A stretch of DNA of 64,000 bases from the NCBI RefSeq assembly GCF_032854445.1, contig NC_088302.1, positions 17,109,338 to 17,173,337 of the forward strand, given 5' to 3'. Positions 61,770-64,000 of this stretch are shown in pieces; position 1 is the stretch's first letter; each line of letters opens with the position of its first letter. The notes beneath the pieces are model-generated. The model ran no database searches and was not told the origin of the DNA. It was given only the letters and a program-made list of their open reading frames with translations. A program made the position numbers and the translations under genes. The DNA is from Liolophura sinensis. Lineage: Eukaryota; Mollusca; Polyplacophora; Chitonida; Chitonidae.

Positions 61770-64000
61770 ACATTGTTTACACATTGTCATTGGATGTACA
61801 TGTAGGACTAGAGTACTCACACTGTCATTGGATGTACATATGGGACTAGAGTACTCACATTGTCATTGGATGTACATGTAGGACTAGAGTACTCACATTG
61901 TCATTGGATGTACATGTAGGACTAGAGTACTCACATTGTCATTGGATGTACATGTAAGACTAGAGTACTCACATTGTCATTGGATGTACATGTAGGACTA
62001 GAGTACTCACACTGTCATTGGATGTACATGTAAGACTAGAGTACTCACATTGTCATTGGATGTACATGTAGGACTAGAGTACTCACACTGTCATTGGATG
62101 TACATGTAAGACTAGAGTACTCACACTGTCATTGGATGTACATGTAAGACTAGAGTACTCACATTGTCATTGGATGTACATGTAGGACTAGAGTACTCAC
62201 ATTGTCATTGGATGTACATGTAAGACTAGAGTACTCACATTGTCATTGGATGTACATATGGGACTAGAGTACTCACATTGTCATTGGATGTACATGTAAG
62301 ACTAGAGTACTCACATTGTCATTGGATGTACATGTAGGACTAGAGTACTCACACTGTCATTGGATGTACATGTAGGACTAGAGTACACACACTGCCATTG
62401 GATGTACATGTAGGACTAGAGTACTCACATTGTCATTGGATGTACATGTAAGACAAGAGTACACACACTGCCATTGGATGATCATGTAGGACTAGAGAAC
62501 TCACACTGTCATTGGATGCATACGTAGGACTAGAGTACACATATTGTCATTGGATGTACATGTAGGACTAGAGTACTCACACTGTCATTGGATGTACATG
62601 TAGGACTAGAGTACTCACACTGTCATTGGATGTACATGTAGCACTAGAGTACTCACACTGTCATTGGATGTACATATGGGACTAGAGTACTCACATTGTC
62701 ACTGCATGCATACGTAAGACTAGAGTACTCACACTGTCATTGAATGTACATGTAAGACTAGAGTACTCACATTGTCATTGGATGTACATGTAGGACTAGA
62801 GTACTCACACTGTCATTGGATGTACATATGGGACTAGAGTACTCACATTGTCACTGCATGCATACGTAAGACTAGAGTACTCACACTGTCATTGAATGTA
62901 CATGTAAGACTAGAGTACTCACATTGTCATTGGATGTACATGTAGGACTAGAGTACTCACACTGTCATTGGATGTACATGTAGGACTAGAGTACACACAC
63001 TGTCATTGGATGTACATATGGGACTAGAGTACTCACATTGTCACTGCATGCATACGTAAGACTAGAGTACTCACACTGTCATTGAATGTACATGTAAGAC
63101 TAGAGTACTCACATTGTCATTGGATGTACATGTAGGACTAGAGTACTCACACTGTCATTGGATGTACATGTAAGACTAGAGTACTCACATTGTCATTGGA
63201 TGTACATGTAGGACTAGAGTACACACACTGTCATTGGATGTACATATGGGACTAGAGTACTCACATTGTCACTGCATGCATACGTAAGACTAGAGTACTC
63301 ACACTGTCATTGAATGTACATGTAAGACTAGAGAACTCACACTGTCATTGGATGTACATGTGGGACTAGAGTACTCACATTGTCATTGCATGCATACAGA
63401 AGACTAGAGTACTCACATTGTCATTGGATGTACATGTAGGACTAGAGTACTCACATTGTCATTGGATGTACATGTAGGACTAGAGTACTCACATTGTCAT
63501 TGGATGTACATGTAGGACTAGAGTACTCACATTGTCATTGGATGTACATGTATGACTAGAGTACTCACATTGTCATTGGATGTACATGTAGGACTAGAGT
63601 ACTCACATTGTCATTGGATGTACATATGGGACTAGAGTACACACATTGTCATTGGATGTACATGTAGGACTAGAGTACTCACACTGTCATTGAATGTACA
63701 TGTAGGACTAGAGTACTCACATTGTCATTGAATGTACATGTAGGACTAGAGTACTCACACTGTCATTGGATGTACATGTAGGACTAGAGTACACACACTG
63801 TCATTGGATGTACATGTAGGACTAGAGTACTCACATTGTCATTGGATGTACATGTAGGACTAGAGTACTCACATTGTCATTGGATGTACATATGGGACTA
63901 GAGTACACACATTGTCATTGGATGTACATGTAGGACTAGAGTACTCACACTGTCATTATATGTACATATTGGACTAGAGTACTCACATTGTCATTGGATG
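61770..64000. repeat. 38-bp satellite array, continues past the window
   Basis: The word 'tcattggatg' begins units at 61787 and 63991, exactly 58 x 38 bp apart. An intermediate unit at 62661 is at 23 x 38. Each unit carries two 8-bp palindromes, TACATGTA and GAGTACTC, with centres 14 bp apart. Units differ at a few positions (aag/agg, cac/cat), and variant units recur in higher-order patterns. No open frame or gene. Confidence 0.98.

Noticed and set aside
61770-64000. CRISPR-like regular repeats
   Set aside because: There are no unique spacers between repeats; this is a head-to-tail satellite in a eukaryotic genome.

Overview
The window is nuclear DNA of a metazoan, most likely a lophotrochozoan and probably a mollusc. 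The evidence is a Sprouty-family gene with an uninterrupted coding exon, no prokaryotic gene organisation, about 60% A+T, and a dozen copies of a tRNA-derived SINE ending in a 'gtacggcgtaaaac' block plus an (AAAT)n tail. I associate that SINE with bivalve and gastropod genomes from memory; the clade call is an inference.

Only one gene is certain: a Sprouty homologue (CDS 2284-3081, + strand) at the left end. A CpG-richer tract lies upstream (about 480-1560). A plausible 5' UTR intron runs 1318-2228, and two minimal upstream ORFs sit just before the start codon. About 14 kb of low-repeat, T-rich sequence follows, part of which may be its long 3' UTR. From 51 to about 17228 I found no SINE.

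The rest (about 17-64 kb) is repeat-rich and gene-poor. It holds 12 copies or relics of one SINE (SINE-1), three of a second (SINE-2, tail of CACT units) and two of a third (SINE-3). One SINE-3 copy is split by a 228-bp TA-flanked MITE. There is also a roughly 300-bp fold-back element and a 130-bp palindrome. At least fourteen mostly unrelated minisatellites (periods 21, 25, 32, 33, 36, 38, 39, 40, 44, 54, 55 and 65 bp) cover about 18% of the window. The last 7 kb is almost continuous tandem repeat, ending in a 38-bp satellite that keeps exact register for 58 units and runs off the window.

One further coding candidate is an exon-like ORF with a clear signal peptide (29796-30007), starting exactly where the 65-bp array ends. 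Most other long open frames are by-products of tandem repeats. No rRNA, true tRNA, CRISPR, viral or reverse-transcriptase sequence was recognised.
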